DNA of 64,000 bases from Marimonas arenosa (GCF_030848945.1 NZ_JANHAX010000002.1:434001-498000); one strand, 5' to 3'. Positions 42,628-52,366 are shown, numbered from the stretch's first letter. Translations and numbers: made by a program. The notes: generated by a model from the sequence alone, not told the origin.

Positions 42628-45072
42628 CTATGTTCGTGGCTTGGCGCGGAGCGTGGGATCGGCTTCGGTGGGGTCCTCGGGCCAGGGATGCTTGGGATAG
42701 CGGCCACGCATGTCCTTGCGCACGTCGGCATAGGAGCTGGCCCAGAAGCCGGGCAGGTCGAGCGTGGTCTGCAACGGGCGCTGGGCTGGCGAGAGCAGGG
42801 TGACGCGCAGCGGTTTGCCGGCCACGGTGGGGTGGGTTTTCTGGCCGAACATCTCCTGCAGGCGCAGGCTGATTTCCGGGTGGTCGCCGGAATAGTCGAT
42901 CGGGATCCTGCGCCCGAGCGGCGTGGTGAACGCGGGTGGCGCAAGCCGGTCGACGCGCTGCTGCTGGTCCCAGGAGAGCATGGCCCGGAGCGCGGGGAGA
43001 AGATCGAAGCCTTTCCAGTCCTGCGCTGTTTTCACGCCGGCGAGATGGGGCAGCAGCCAGGTTTCAAGCGTTTCGAGGAGGATGTCGTCCGACATGTCGG
43101 GCAGGTCTTCGCCGGCCTCGCGCGCCAGCGCCACCCGGGCGCGCAGGCGGTTGGCGGCGTCCGACGGCTGCAACCCGAGATCGCGGACACCGTCGCACAT
43201 GGCCCGCGCGATGGCGTCTTCCGGGGCAACCTTCCAGACGCGGTCGTCGAGCACCAGGGCGCCGAAGCGTTCCTGCCGGCGAGCGAGCACGCGGCGATCG
43301 CGTTTCGACCATTCACACAGGTCGTGCCAGGCGATCTGATCGGCAAAAAGGGCGCGGATGTCGGTTTGGGTGATGGCGATGGCCTGCCGGATGCGGGCCT
43401 CGCGCGGGTTGCCGTCGGTGTCGGTGACGACGAGGAACGGGGCGGCGGCCAGCGGGTCGGCGTCGTCGAGCACCGCACCCTTGCCGCCGGAGAGAACGTA
43501 GCGGGGGGCGTCCCCCTTGCGGCGCTGGCCGATGCGGTCGGGATAGGCCAGTGCGGCCATTTCTGCCGGGGCATGCGATGGCGCGGTCGGGCTGGCCTGC
43601 CGGGCCAGGCGTTTGGCTTCTTCGCGGATGCGGGCGAGGGCGGGGCGGTTGACCTGATAGGGTCGGGTCTTTGAGAAACGGTTGAAATCCATCAACGCTT
43701 CGAGGCGCAGGGTCAGGTCGGCGGGGGCGGTGCGCGCAAGCGGGTCGCGGTCGGCCAGCAGTGCCGCCAGCGGGGCGGCCTCGGGCCCTGAAAGGGCAAG
43801 CATGTGGGCGAGGCGGGGATGCAGGGGCAGAGCGGCAAGAGTCTTGCCATGGTCGGTGATGCGGTTTTCGCCATCGAGTGCGCCGAGCATCCCGAGCAGC
43901 GCTTGCGCTTCCCCGTAGGCGCCGGGATTGGGCTGGGTGAGGAACGGCAGTTCGGCTGGCGCGGCCCCCCAGAGCGCCAGTTCGAGCGCGAGGTTTGCCA
44001 GGTCGGCGGCTTCGATTTCTGCGGGCGGGAAGGCGGCGAGTGCGCCGTCTTCGCCGCGGGTCCAGAGCCGGTAGGCGCGACCCGGCGCGACCCGGCCGGC
44101 GCGGCCGGCGCGCTGGGTGGCCTCGGCCTTGGTGACGCGCTCGGTGACCAGCCGCGACATGCCCGAGGACGGGTCGAACCGGGTGCGGCGGGCCCGACCA
44201 GCGTCGATCACCACGCGAATGTCTTCGATGGTCAGCGAGGTTTCGGCGATCGAGGTCGAGAGCACCACCTTGCGGCCCGATGCAGCGGGAGCGATGGCGG
44301 CGCGCTGGTCCTTGAACGGCATGGCGCCGAAGAGGGGGCACAGGTGACAACCGGGTGGGAGTTTCGGTTTCAGCAACGCCTCGGTGCGGCGGATCTCGCC
44401 CTCGCCGGGCAGGAAGACCAGCACGCCGCCGGTCGTTTCCGCGAGAGCGGTGAGGATGAGCGCAGAGGTGGCGTCTTCGAGGCGTTTGGCTTTCGGCAGG
44501 GGCGTGTCGAGCCAGACCGTCTCGACCGGGAAGGCACGGCCTTCCGAAGTGATGAGCGGGGCGTCGAGCAGCTTGGCCAGAGGCTCGGCGTCGAGCGTGG
44601 CCGACATCGGCAGTAGGATCAGGTCGTCGCGCAGGGCGCCGGCAATCTCGAGGCAGAGCGCGAGGCCGAGATCGGCGTTGAGCGAGCGTTCGTGGAATTC
44701 GTCGAACAGCACGGCGCCGATGCCGGCCAATTCCGGGTCGGACTGGATCATGCGGGTGAGGATGCCTTCGGTGACGACCTCGATTTTCGTTCGCTTGGAA
44801 ACTCTGGTTTCGCCGCGGATGCGGTAGCCGACGGTCTGACCGGTCGCCTCGCCGAGGGTTTCGGCCATGCGCTCGGCGGCGGCGCGGGCGGCCAGGCGGC
44901 GCGGTTCCAGCATCAGGATGCGGCCCTGGGTGAACCCGGCCTCGAGCAGCGCCAGCGGCACAACGGTGGTCTTGCCCGCGCCGGGCGGGGCCTGCAGCAC
45001 GGCGCGGCCATGGGCGCGCAGCGCGTTGATAAGCGGCACAAGAGCGCTGTCGATGGGAAGGCCGGACTGCAT
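42628..45072 (-). CDS. hrpB: ATP-dependent helicase HrpB
   Basis: 814 residues, DEAH/DExH superfamily 2. Walker A APPGAGKTTVVPLALLEAGF, DEFHERS (motif II), MSATLDAEPLAKLL (motif III), and the helicase C-terminal domain with VLSTSIAETSLTIEDIRVVIDAG and QRAGRAGRVAPGRAYRLW. The extended HrpB_C domain ends LWASSYADVRKDMRGRYPKHPWPEDP, the family C-terminal motif. Its role is RNA remodelling, not well defined. ATG 45072 is chosen because the Walker region (LVPLINALRAHGRAVL) begins soon after; an earlier in-frame start would overlap meaB. Confidence 0.94.
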   Translation of the reverse strand: MQSGLPIDSALVPLINALRAHGRAVLQAPPGAGKTTVVPLALLEAGFTQGRILMLEPRRLAARAAAERMAETLGEATGQTVGYRIRGETRVSKRTKIEVVTEGILTRMIQSDPELAGIGAVLFDEFHERSLNADLGLALCLEIAGALRDDLILLPMSATLDAEPLAKLLDAPLITSEGRAFPVETVWLDTPLPKAKRLEDATSALILTALAETTGGVLVFLPGEGEIRRTEALLKPKLPPGCHLCPLFGAMPFKDQRAAIAPAASGRKVVLSTSIAETSLTIEDIRVVIDAGRARRTRFDPSSGMSRLVTERVTKAEATQRAGRAGRVAPGRAYRLWTRGEDGALAAFPPAEIEAADLANLALELALWGAAPAELPFLTQPNPGAYGEAQALLGMLGALDGENRITDHGKTLAALPLHPRLAHMLALSGPEAAPLAALLADRDPLARTAPADLTLRLEALMDFNRFSKTRPYQVNRPALARIREEAKRLARQASPTAPSHAPAEMAALAYPDRIGQRRKGDAPRYVLSGGKGAVLDDADPLAAAPFLVVTDTDGNPREARIRQAIAITQTDIRALFADQIAWHDLCEWSKRDRRVLARRQERFGALVLDDRVWKVAPEDAIARAMCDGVRDLGLQPSDAANRLRARVALAREAGEDLPDMSDDILLETLETWLLPHLAGVKTAQDWKGFDLLPALRAMLSWDQQQRVDRLAPPAFTTPLGRRIPIDYSGDHPEISLRLQEMFGQKTHPTVAGKPLRVTLLSPAQRPLQTTLDLPGFWASSYADVRKDMRGRYPKHPWPEDPTEADPTLRAKPRT

Positions 45073-45169
45073 GGCGGCTTTATGGGGTGCCGTGCGGGTG
45101 CAGTCCAGCACTGGACTTGCGCGGCGGCATTGGGCAAGTAGGCGCGCGACGGACCCCGGGGGAAATGAC

Positions 45170-46147
45170 ATGGATATTGCGGCCACGGCGGAGAAGATCG
45201 CAAACGGAGACCGGCGCGCCCTGGCGCGCGCGATCACGCTGGCGGAAAGCGGGCGCGCCGATCATCGGGCGCAGGCGACTGCGCTGCTGGAGACCCTGAA
45301 GCCGCTGGAGCGGCAGGCGGTGCGGATCGGGCTGAGCGGCACGCCCGGGGTGGGCAAGTCGACCTTTATCGAGGCGTTTGGCTGCCTGCTGACCGGTAAG
45401 GGTCTGAAGGTGGCGGTTCTGGCGGTGGACCCGAGTTCGGCGCGTTCGGGCGGGTCGATCCTCGGCGACAAGACGCGGATGGAGCGGCTGTCGCGCGACC
45501 TTAACGCGTTCATCCGGCCATCGCCGTCGCAAAGCCAGCTCGGCGGTGTGGCGCGGCGGACGCGCGAGGCGATCGAGCTTTGCGAGGCGGCGGGATTCGA
45601 CGTGGTGCTGATCGAGACGGTGGGCGTCGGCCAGTCGGAGACGATGGTGGCAGAGATGTCGGATCTGTTCGTTCTGCTGCTGGCGCCGGCGGGAGGCGAC
45701 GAGTTGCAGGGGGTGAAGCGCGGTATCATGGAGATGGCCGACCTGATCCTGGTCAACAAGGCGGATGGCGATCTGAAACCGGCGGCGACGCGGACCTGTG
45801 CCGATTACATGGGCGCGCTGAAGCTGCTGAGGAAGCGGCCGCAGGACCCGGAAGGGTTTCCCAAGGCGATGATGGTCTCGGCACTGGCCGAGGAGGGGTT
45901 GGAGGCTGCCTGGGACGAGATGCGCGGGCTGGTAAACTGGCGTCGCGAGACCGGGTTTTTTGACAAGGCAAGGGCGGATCAGTCCCGGTTCTGGTTCGGT
46001 GAAGAGGTGCGTCAAGGGCTTTTACGTCGGCTCGAAAGCGCGGAGGCCAAGGCGGCCGTAGAGGCGTTGGCGGAGAAGGTGGCAGCGGGCGAGATATCGG
46101 CGAGCCGGGCGGCAGAAATGGTTCTGAAAAACCTGGACGGCGTCTGA
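45170..46147 (+). CDS. meaB: Methylmalonyl-CoA mutase-associated GTPase MeaB
   Basis: 325 residues of the MeaB/ArgK family: Walker A LSGTPGVGKSTFIEAFG, LAVDPSSARSGGSILGDKTRM, PSPSQSQLGGVARRTRE, ETVGVGQSETMVAEMSDLFVLLLAPAGGDELQG and NKADGD. It chaperones B12-dependent methylmalonyl-CoA mutase, protecting and reloading its cofactor using GTP. ATG 45170 is preceded by GGGGGAAA; an in-frame 5' extension overlaps hrpB in antisense and is not credible. The mutase gene itself is not in this window. Terminator hairpin at 46280. Confidence 0.94.
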   Translation: MDIAATAEKIANGDRRALARAITLAESGRADHRAQATALLETLKPLERQAVRIGLSGTPGVGKSTFIEAFGCLLTGKGLKVAVLAVDPSSARSGGSILGDKTRMERLSRDLNAFIRPSPSQSQLGGVARRTREAIELCEAAGFDVVLIETVGVGQSETMVAEMSDLFVLLLAPAGGDELQGVKRGIMEMADLILVNKADGDLKPAATRTCADYMGALKLLRKRPQDPEGFPKAMMVSALAEEGLEAAWDEMRGLVNWRRETGFFDKARADQSRFWFGEEVRQGLLRRLESAEAKAAVEALAEKVAAGEISASRAAEMVLKNLDGV

Positions 46148-46593
46148 TCACAATGTGCGCTGCCGCGCGCTTTCAATCGGCGCGTTGCGAGGCGACGCAC
46201 AGCACCCGGCGCTGTGCATGTTGCCGCCGGGGCCTCCGGCGGAGGTATTTTCCTAACAGAAGAAGACCGAAAGTGATCACCCCCGATGGCCTGCACCATC
46301 GGGGGCTTCTCCTGTTGCGGTCATCGGCTCCTCAGCCTGTACCGCCCCGCAATGATCGGCCGGTTTCGTCAACAAATCGTTGCTTCTTCTGTTCGAAAAT
46401 ACCTCGGGGGTTTGGGGGCAGAGCCCCCAAGGCCTGCGTGGCCTGAACGTAACCCGACCTGTACGCCGGAGGCGTTCCAACGGATCGCGGTCGCCGATGT
46501 CGTTTTCAGACCAAATGACTTCGGTGCGTCCGGTTGACGGTGAAAAGCTCGTCTTCCTAAGCTCGATCGGGGACCATCAAGGAGGGCCGGGCC
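46148..46593. repeat. Repeat-rich intergenic region with two inverted repeat elements and a terminator
   Basis: No gene is supported. Structures in order: GCACAGC / GCTGTGC hairpin (46197-46217); CCGCCGG / CCGGCGG hairpin (46222-46240) continuing into GGTATTTTCCTAACAGAAGAAG, the reverse complement of the CTTCTTCTGTT...GAAAATACC element; terminator hairpin (46280-46305); and at 46383-46430 a forward copy CTTCTTCTGTTCGAAAATACCTCGGGGG plus stem TTGGGGG / CCCCCAA. The last 60 bases hold the ribosome site AAGGAGGG for the next gene. Confidence 0.7.
46280..46305. terminator. Strong hairpin downstream of meaB
   Basis: Perfect 10-bp stem CCCCCGATGG / CCATCGGGGG with a 6-base loop, followed by CTTCTCCTGTTG. 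It lies 130 bases after meaB and is the strongest terminator-like structure in this gap, although the T-run is weak. Confidence 0.6.
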
Positions 46594-49005
46594 ATGAAGT
46601 CGCATTACAGGGTTGTCGTTATCGGGGGCGGGGTCGTGGGCGCATCGGTGCTCTATCACCTGGCCAAGATGGGCTGGACCGATATCGTGATGCTGGAGCG
46701 CCGGCGGCTGGCTTCGGGCTCGTCGTGGCATGCGGCGGGAGGCATCCATGCGCTCAATGCCGATCCGAACATGGCGGCGTTGCAGGCCTATACCATCGAT
46801 CTTCTGAGCGAGATCGAGAAGGAATCCGGCCAGCATATCAATTTGCACATGACCGGCGGTTTGACGCTGGCGGGCACGCCCGAGCGTTGGGAATGGTTGC
46901 AGGCGAATTACCGGATTTTCCAGTCGATCGGCATCCACGATTGCGAATTGCTGTCGCCGCAAGAGGCGCAGAAACGCTGCCCGATCATGTCGACCGAGGG
47001 CGTGCTGGGCGCGATGTGGGCCGACCGCGAGGGGTATCTCGACACCACCGGCACGGTGCAGGCCTATGCCACCGCCGCGAAAAAGCGCGGCGCGGAATAT
47101 TACGAGCAGACCAAGGTCGAGTCGCTGGAGCAAACCGCCGAGGGCTGGCAGGTGGTGACCGACAAGGGCACGATCGACTGCGAGCACGTGGTGAATGCCG
47201 CCGGCCTCTGGGCCAAGCAGGTAGGCCGGATGGCCGGGATCGAGCTGCCGGTTTCGCCGCTCAAGCATCATTACCTGGTGACCGACACGGTGCCGGAAGT
47301 GGCGGCGGCGGATTTCGAGATGCCGATGACGGTGGACCTGGAAGGATTCACCTACATGCGCCAGGACCAGAAGGGTGTTCTGGTGGGTATTTACGAGATC
47401 AACCACGAGCATTGGGCGATGGACGGGGCGCCCTGGGACTATGGCGAGGAGCTGTTCCAGGAGCAGCTTGACCGGATCGAGACCGAACTGACGCTGGGAT
47501 TCGAACGGTATCCGGCGATCCAGGACGTGGGCATCAAGACCTGGGTCAACGGCGCCTTTACCTTCAGCCCCGACGGCAACCCGCTGGTCGGGCCGGTGCC
47601 GGGCAAGCGCGGGTATTGGAGCGCCTGTGCGGTGATGGCGGGCTTCCTGCAGGGCGGTGGCGTCGGCAAGACGCTGGCCGAGTGGATGATCGAGGGTGAG
47701 CCGGAGACCGACGCCTGGTCGATGGACGTGGCGCGCTATGGCAAATATGCCGAAAACAAGCGCTATATCCGCGAAACCACGGGCCAGTTCTATTCCCGCC
47801 GGTTCGTGATGTCCTATCCCAACGAGCAGCTGCCGGCGGGCCGGCCGCTGAAGATGGCCCCGGCGCATGATGCGATGACGCAAGCGGGATGCCGGTGGGG
47901 CGTGAGCTGGGATCTGGAGGTGCCGCTTTATTTCGCGCCGTCCCTGGATTTCGAGGAAAACCTGACGCTGAAACGCTCGAACGCGTTCGACATCGTGGGC
48001 GAGGAATGCCGCGCGATCCGCGAAGGCGTGGGGCTGCTCGATATCACCGGGTTCTCACGCTACGAGGTGAAGGGCCCCAATGCGGAAGCCTGGCTGGACA
48101 AGCTGTTCTCGACCAGGCTGCCCGGGCCGGGGCGGGCGCGGCTGGCGGTGATGCTGGCACCCACGGGGCGGCTCAAGGGCGATCTGACGCTGCTCAACTG
48201 GGGAGACGGGACCTGGTGGATCATGGGGTCCTATTACCTGCGGGCCTGGCACATGCGCTGGTTCAACGACCATCTCGAAGACGGTGTTGCGGTACGTGAC
48301 CTGGGCGAAGCGGTTTGCGGCTTTGGCGTGGTCGGGCCGAAGGCGCGGGCAGTGGTCGAGAAGCTGGCCGAGCAGGATATCTCGGGCCTGCGCTTCATGG
48401 GCTGTGGCCGGTTCGACATCGGGTTGGTGAGCGCCCGCGTGGCGCGGATGTCGGTGACCGGCGAAATGGGCTACGAGATCAACTGCCGCATGGGCGATCA
48501 TATCAAGCTGCGCCGGATGCTGCTGGAGGCGGGCGCCGGGGAAGGCATTCGCGAATGCGGCTTCAACGCCATGCTGTCGACCCGGCTGGAAAAGAGCTTT
48601 GGCATCTGGTCGGCGGAGTTCACCCAGGACCGCACGCCGGGGATGACCGGCATGGACCGCTGGATCGCTTGGGACAAGGGCGATTTCATCGGGCGCGCGG
48701 CCGCGATGGCCGAACGCGACGGCAACGGCCCCGACCGGGTGATGGTGACGCTGGAGCTCGAAGACGGCGACGCGGACGCCAGTGGCTATGAGCCGGTTTG
48801 GGCCGGCGACGGCACGCTTGCCGGGTTCGTGACCTCGGGCGGCTATGGTCACACGCTGCAGAAATCGCTGGCCATGGCGCTGGTCGACCGGGCACAGGCG
48901 GATGCGGGAACGGAGGTCTCGGTTCATGTTGTGGGGGAGGAACGCAAGGCCACGGTGATCGCGCCGTCGCCCTATGATCCGACGGGTAAGGCGATGCGGG
49001 GATGA
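46594..49005 (+). CDS. Dimethylglycine/sarcosine dehydrogenase-like flavoprotein (DAO + GcvT)
   Basis: 803 residues. Residues 1-380 are a DAO FAD domain with VVIGGGVVGASVLYHLAKMG and SSWHAAGGIHALN (the His corresponds to the FAD-linking His of this family). Residues of about 380-430 form the FAO_M bridge. Residues 430-800 are a GcvT-like folate-binding aminomethyltransferase domain (YEVKGPNAEAWLDKLFSTRL... SVTGEMGYEINCRMGDH). Such enzymes oxidatively N-demethylate dimethylglycine or sarcosine and pass the C1 unit to tetrahydrofolate. The adjoining MttB homologue supports a methylated-amine pathway. Exact substrate not fixed by sequence. Confidence 0.9.
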   Translation: MKSHYRVVVIGGGVVGASVLYHLAKMGWTDIVMLERRRLASGSSWHAAGGIHALNADPNMAALQAYTIDLLSEIEKESGQHINLHMTGGLTLAGTPERWEWLQANYRIFQSIGIHDCELLSPQEAQKRCPIMSTEGVLGAMWADREGYLDTTGTVQAYATAAKKRGAEYYEQTKVESLEQTAEGWQVVTDKGTIDCEHVVNAAGLWAKQVGRMAGIELPVSPLKHHYLVTDTVPEVAAADFEMPMTVDLEGFTYMRQDQKGVLVGIYEINHEHWAMDGAPWDYGEELFQEQLDRIETELTLGFERYPAIQDVGIKTWVNGAFTFSPDGNPLVGPVPGKRGYWSACAVMAGFLQGGGVGKTLAEWMIEGEPETDAWSMDVARYGKYAENKRYIRETTGQFYSRRFVMSYPNEQLPAGRPLKMAPAHDAMTQAGCRWGVSWDLEVPLYFAPSLDFEENLTLKRSNAFDIVGEECRAIREGVGLLDITGFSRYEVKGPNAEAWLDKLFSTRLPGPGRARLAVMLAPTGRLKGDLTLLNWGDGTWWIMGSYYLRAWHMRWFNDHLEDGVAVRDLGEAVCGFGVVGPKARAVVEKLAEQDISGLRFMGCGRFDIGLVSARVARMSVTGEMGYEINCRMGDHIKLRRMLLEAGAGEGIRECGFNAMLSTRLEKSFGIWSAEFTQDRTPGMTGMDRWIAWDKGDFIGRAAAMAERDGNGPDRVMVTLELEDGDADASGYEPVWAGDGTLAGFVTSGGYGHTLQKSLAMALVDRAQADAGTEVSVHVVGEERKATVIAPSPYDPTGKAMRG

Positions 49006-49054
49006 GACCCGAAAGGTTGTGCCGGCCGAGGGGCGCGCCCGAGGCGGCGGGGAG

Positions 49055-50599
49055 ATGACCGGGCCGTCCCGATCAGGAGGGCGCAAGGGCCGGCGCACGG
49101 CGCGTGACGCGGCGCCGAAGCGCAAGGTGGACTATCGCAATCTGCGCAACCCGTTTCCGGTGATGAACTTGGTCTCGGACGACCGGGTGCACGCCATGCA
49201 TGACGCGGCGCTGGAGGTGCTGGAGCGGCTTGGATTGAAGGTTCTGTTGCCCGAGGCGCGCCGGCTTTTGAAAGCGGGCGGCGCGCGCGTGGATGACGGT
49301 GCCGAGATGGTGTTCATCGGGCGCGAGATGGTCGAGGCCGCGCTGGCGAGCGCGCCGAAACGCTTCGACGCACGGGCCGGGGCGCGGCATCGCGACCTGA
49401 CTTTCGAGCTTGGACGGCTGATGTTCCAGCCCGGCGCGGGCTGCCCGCATGCCACCGACCTGGAGCGGGGACGGCGGCCCGGCACGGCGCAGGATTTCCG
49501 CGAGCTGGTGACACTGACGCAGGCGTTTGACGTGCTTCACATGGTGCCGCCGCTGGTCGAACCGCAGGACATTGCGCCGCATGTGCGGCATTACGAGATG
49601 ACGCGGGCGCAGCTGACGCTGTCGGACAAGCTGCCGTTTGTCTATGCGCGCGGCACGCGGCAGGTCAGGGACGCGTTCGAAATGATCAGTGATTTCCGCG
49701 GCGTGTCGGACGCGGAGTTCGCGGCCAAGAGCCACTGCTACACCATCATCAACACCAACAGCCCGCGGGTGCTGGACGTGACGATGGCGCAGGGGCTGAT
49801 CGACTTCGCCCGCGCGGGCCAGGTGAGTATCGTCACGCCGTTCACGCTGATGGGCGCGATGGCGCCGATCACGGTGGCGGGTGCGATGACGCTGAGCCAT
49901 GCCGAGGCGCTGGCGGCGATCACCCTGACGCAGCTGGCTCGACCCGGCGCACCGGTGTGCTATGGCACCTTTACAAGCAATGTCGACATGAAATCGGGCG
50001 CGCCGGCCTTCGGCACGCCGGAACATTTCAAGGCGTCGCTGCTGGCGGGGCAGCTGGCGCGGCTGATCGGATTGCCGTGGCGCTCGGCCAGCGGGTCTGC
50101 GGCAAACCTCGGCGATGCCCAGGCGGCGAACGAGACCCAGTTCGGCACCTGGGGCTGTCTGCTGGCAGGCGCCACGGTGGTAATTCACGCAGCGGGCTGG
50201 CTGGAAGGCGGGCTGACAGTGTCTTACGAGAAGATGATCACCGATCTGGACGTGTTGCAGATGGTGGCGGAGCTTTGTGCCGAGACGCCTGCGGGTGAGG
50301 ACGAGATCGGACTGGCGGCGCTGGAGGAGGTTCGGCCCGGCGGGCATTTCTTCGGTGCGGCGCACACGATGGCGCGCTATCAGACCGAGTTCTACCGGCC
50401 CTTGGTGGGGGATTGGTCGAATTTCGGGACCTGGAGCGAACGTGGGGCGGTGGACGCCACGACGCGGGCGACGGGGATATGGCAGCGGATCGTCGAGGAG
50501 AAAACGGGGGCGCCGGAATTGGAGGCCGACCGGGTGGCGGCGCTGGAGGCGTTCATCGCCCGACGGACGGCAGACGGCGGGGCGCCGCCGGAGAGTTGA
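49055..50599 (+). CDS. MttB superfamily (non-pyrrolysine) trimethylamine/betaine methyltransferase
   Basis: 514 residues. Basic N-terminal tail (GGRKGRRTARDAAPKRK), then the MttB TIM barrel: MHDAALEVLERLGLKVLLPEARRLLKAGGARVDDG, MFQPGAGCPHATDLERG, TPFTLMGAMAPITVAGA and YGTFTSNVDMKSGAPAFGTPEHF. The reading frame contains no amber codon, so it is a non-pyrrolysine member, like glycine betaine methyltransferases (MtgB) rather than true MttB. ATG 49055 follows GGCGGGGAG. The short spacing (49 bases) from the DMGDH-like gene suggests one operon in which methyl groups are removed stepwise from a quaternary amine. Confidence 0.88.
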   Translation: MTGPSRSGGRKGRRTARDAAPKRKVDYRNLRNPFPVMNLVSDDRVHAMHDAALEVLERLGLKVLLPEARRLLKAGGARVDDGAEMVFIGREMVEAALASAPKRFDARAGARHRDLTFELGRLMFQPGAGCPHATDLERGRRPGTAQDFRELVTLTQAFDVLHMVPPLVEPQDIAPHVRHYEMTRAQLTLSDKLPFVYARGTRQVRDAFEMISDFRGVSDAEFAAKSHCYTIINTNSPRVLDVTMAQGLIDFARAGQVSIVTPFTLMGAMAPITVAGAMTLSHAEALAAITLTQLARPGAPVCYGTFTSNVDMKSGAPAFGTPEHFKASLLAGQLARLIGLPWRSASGSAANLGDAQAANETQFGTWGCLLAGATVVIHAAGWLEGGLTVSYEKMITDLDVLQMVAELCAETPAGEDEIGLAALEEVRPGGHFFGAAHTMARYQTEFYRPLVGDWSNFGTWSERGAVDATTRATGIWQRIVEEKTGAPELEADRVAALEAFIARRTADGGAPPES

Positions 50600-50989
50600 C
50601 GGGTACGGGCGTACGGGCCAATGGCGGCTTTGTGCCCGGAACGGTCATTCTCTGCGCCTCGTTCTAAGACTGCGCAACCTAATGTTCAGTCAGGTTGCGG
50701 CCTCCTGCCTTGGACGTATGCGCGACCAAACGCACAAAAAAACCCTGACAGTGACGGGATTACTGAACCAATGGGCTCGGGTCCTGCTTTCCTTGCGAGC
50801 CGGACGTCACCGGATTTGCTGCAGTCCGCGCTCTGTTCATACGATCCCGAGCTCAGTAACCGCGGTTTTCAAAGGCAACGAAACTGCTTGCTGCTTTGGT
50901 CCGGCAACACTTAGTCTTTAGCCCAACGTGTGTCGGATTGCTGCAAACGATCAATCAGTTGCCAGCTATTTTTTGCGGGAAATAGAAAA
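50600..50989. other. AT-richer intergenic region at the left edge of the carbamoyltransferase island
   Basis: No gene supported. It holds an 8-bp inverted repeat CGCAACCT / AGGTTGCG with an 11-base loop (50673-50699), and AATGGCGGCTT at 50620-50630, which recurs inverted at 55222-55232 at the other island edge. From 50640 on the base composition is visibly less GC-rich than in the flanking genes. Confidence 0.55.
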
Positions 50990-52366
50990 ATGAGCCGCCA
51001 GTCATCAAGAATTGTACGAGCCGTTTGTATCGTCGTGGGACTGCTTCTTACGGCCTTGGCGTTTTCCGACAGCCCTGTGGCAGGCGGCGAAGGCTTCGGG
51101 ATGGTCGAGACTCTGGTGCTGAGTGTCGGAGTGCTCACGATATTTATCGGTGTCGTTCTCAGCAGATTTGCCTCGACCTATTTGCTCGTTCTTGCCTCCA
51201 CCATTATAACGTTGGTTCTGGCCGAATTCGTGCTCAAGGCCCTGCTTGGCCCCAGTTACTACACCGCCTACGCGTTCGACCAGAGATACCTGTTCAAGCT
51301 CGAACCAAATGTCTCGCGGGCCTACGTTCACCACCCGGCAAATGGCGGCCACACGGTCGTCTACAAAGTTAATTCCGATGGGTTCCGCGGACCCGACCTG
51401 ATTGAAACCGGCACGAAACCGCGGATCGTTGTCTATGGCGATTCGTTCATTCACGCCGAATACACTGAACTGCCAGAAACCTTCCCGGTTCAGCTTGCGA
51501 ACCAGCTTTCTTCCGCCCACGGCCTTGAGGCCGAAGTCATCAATGCCGGTGTCGCCGGCTACGGGCCGGACCAGATCCTCAGACGGCTTGAGAACGAGAT
51601 CGAACCCCTGAACCCGGACCTGGTCGTGGTTGCTTTGTTTTCCGGGAACGATTTCGGAGATTTGCTGAGAAACCGCCTCTACCGTTTGTCTGACGACGAC
51701 CGGCTTGTGGAAAATGACTTTCGCCTCAGTGAAGCACAACAACGGCAGATCAAACTCAACCGCGCGGAACCCGTTCTGTTGAAGCTGCTGAAGGAGACCA
51801 AGAACAAGCTCCTTTCCCCGGAAGACGAAGCCTTTGTCTTCGACAAACGCCAATGGATCGAAGACGCGCTGGCCCAGCATTTGGCGGAGTATCAGAGCTA
51901 CGTTGCGAGGGGCGACAACACGGTCGGCGAATTCGGCGTCGACCCGTATTCTGCAGATATCGCTTTGCTGCCCGAAAGCCCTTCGGCGGGATACAAAATC
52001 CAGCTTCTGGACCGTATCGTTGCGCGGATGAAACGCGTCGCCGAAGCGCATGCCGTCCCGATCGTGGCCGTCATCATTCCGCACCCTGTCGATTTGCTTG
52101 ACGGCGATCATGACTCCGGCTGGGTGAACAAAGCCAAGTATTCCGAGTATTCCCCCACACGGCTGAGCGACGCGATGGTTTCAATCACCGTAAACAGCTC
52201 GATCCCGACACTGAATCTGTTCCCGGTTTTCAAGCAGACGGATGTGAAATCGCATTTCCTGCGTGGCGGTGACGATCACTGGAACAGCGTCGGGCAGAAA
52301 CTTGCGGCCGAGGCCGTGGCGACGTTCCTGTCCGAAAACGGGCTGCTCGACGCCCTGTCCGAGTGA
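50990..52366 (+). CDS. SGNH/GDSL hydrolase-like membrane protein
   Basis: 458 residues. Two N-terminal membrane helices (about 8-25 and 40-85, a long hydrophobic region) are followed by an SGNH-type domain: GDSFIHAEY (GDS at 150-152), NAGVAGYGPDQ, ALFSGNDFGDLLR (SGND) and GGDDHWNSVGQ (Asp/His pair near 428-430). Family members are esterases or O-acyl transferases acting on polysaccharides. Start ATG 50990; an in-frame ATG 20 codons upstream lacks a good site. Convergent with the carbamoyltransferase (53 bases between stops). Probably the island's carbohydrate-modifying partner. Confidence 0.82.
   Translation: MSRQSSRIVRAVCIVVGLLLTALAFSDSPVAGGEGFGMVETLVLSVGVLTIFIGVVLSRFASTYLLVLASTIITLVLAEFVLKALLGPSYYTAYAFDQRYLFKLEPNVSRAYVHHPANGGHTVVYKVNSDGFRGPDLIETGTKPRIVVYGDSFIHAEYTELPETFPVQLANQLSSAHGLEAEVINAGVAGYGPDQILRRLENEIEPLNPDLVVVALFSGNDFGDLLRNRLYRLSDDDRLVENDFRLSEAQQRQIKLNRAEPVLLKLLKETKNKLLSPEDEAFVFDKRQWIEDALAQHLAEYQSYVARGDNTVGEFGVDPYSADIALLPESPSAGYKIQLLDRIVARMKRVAEAHAVPIVAVIIPHPVDLLDGDHDSGWVNKAKYSEYSPTRLSDAMVSITVNSSIPTLNLFPVFKQTDVKSHFLRGGDDHWNSVGQKLAAEAVATFLSENGLLDALSE

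Noticed and set aside
46369..47883. 504-residue antisense frame over the DMGDH-like gene
   Set aside because: Shadow frame; plus-strand gene has clear DAO/GcvT motifs and strong ribosome site.
49055..50599. Pyrrolysine-containing MttB
   Set aside because: The frame has no internal amber codon, so the homologue is of the non-pyrrolysine type.
50600..50989. IS element remnant
   Set aside because: No transposase fragment or terminal inverted repeats with target duplication were seen; only short hairpins and the 11-mer.
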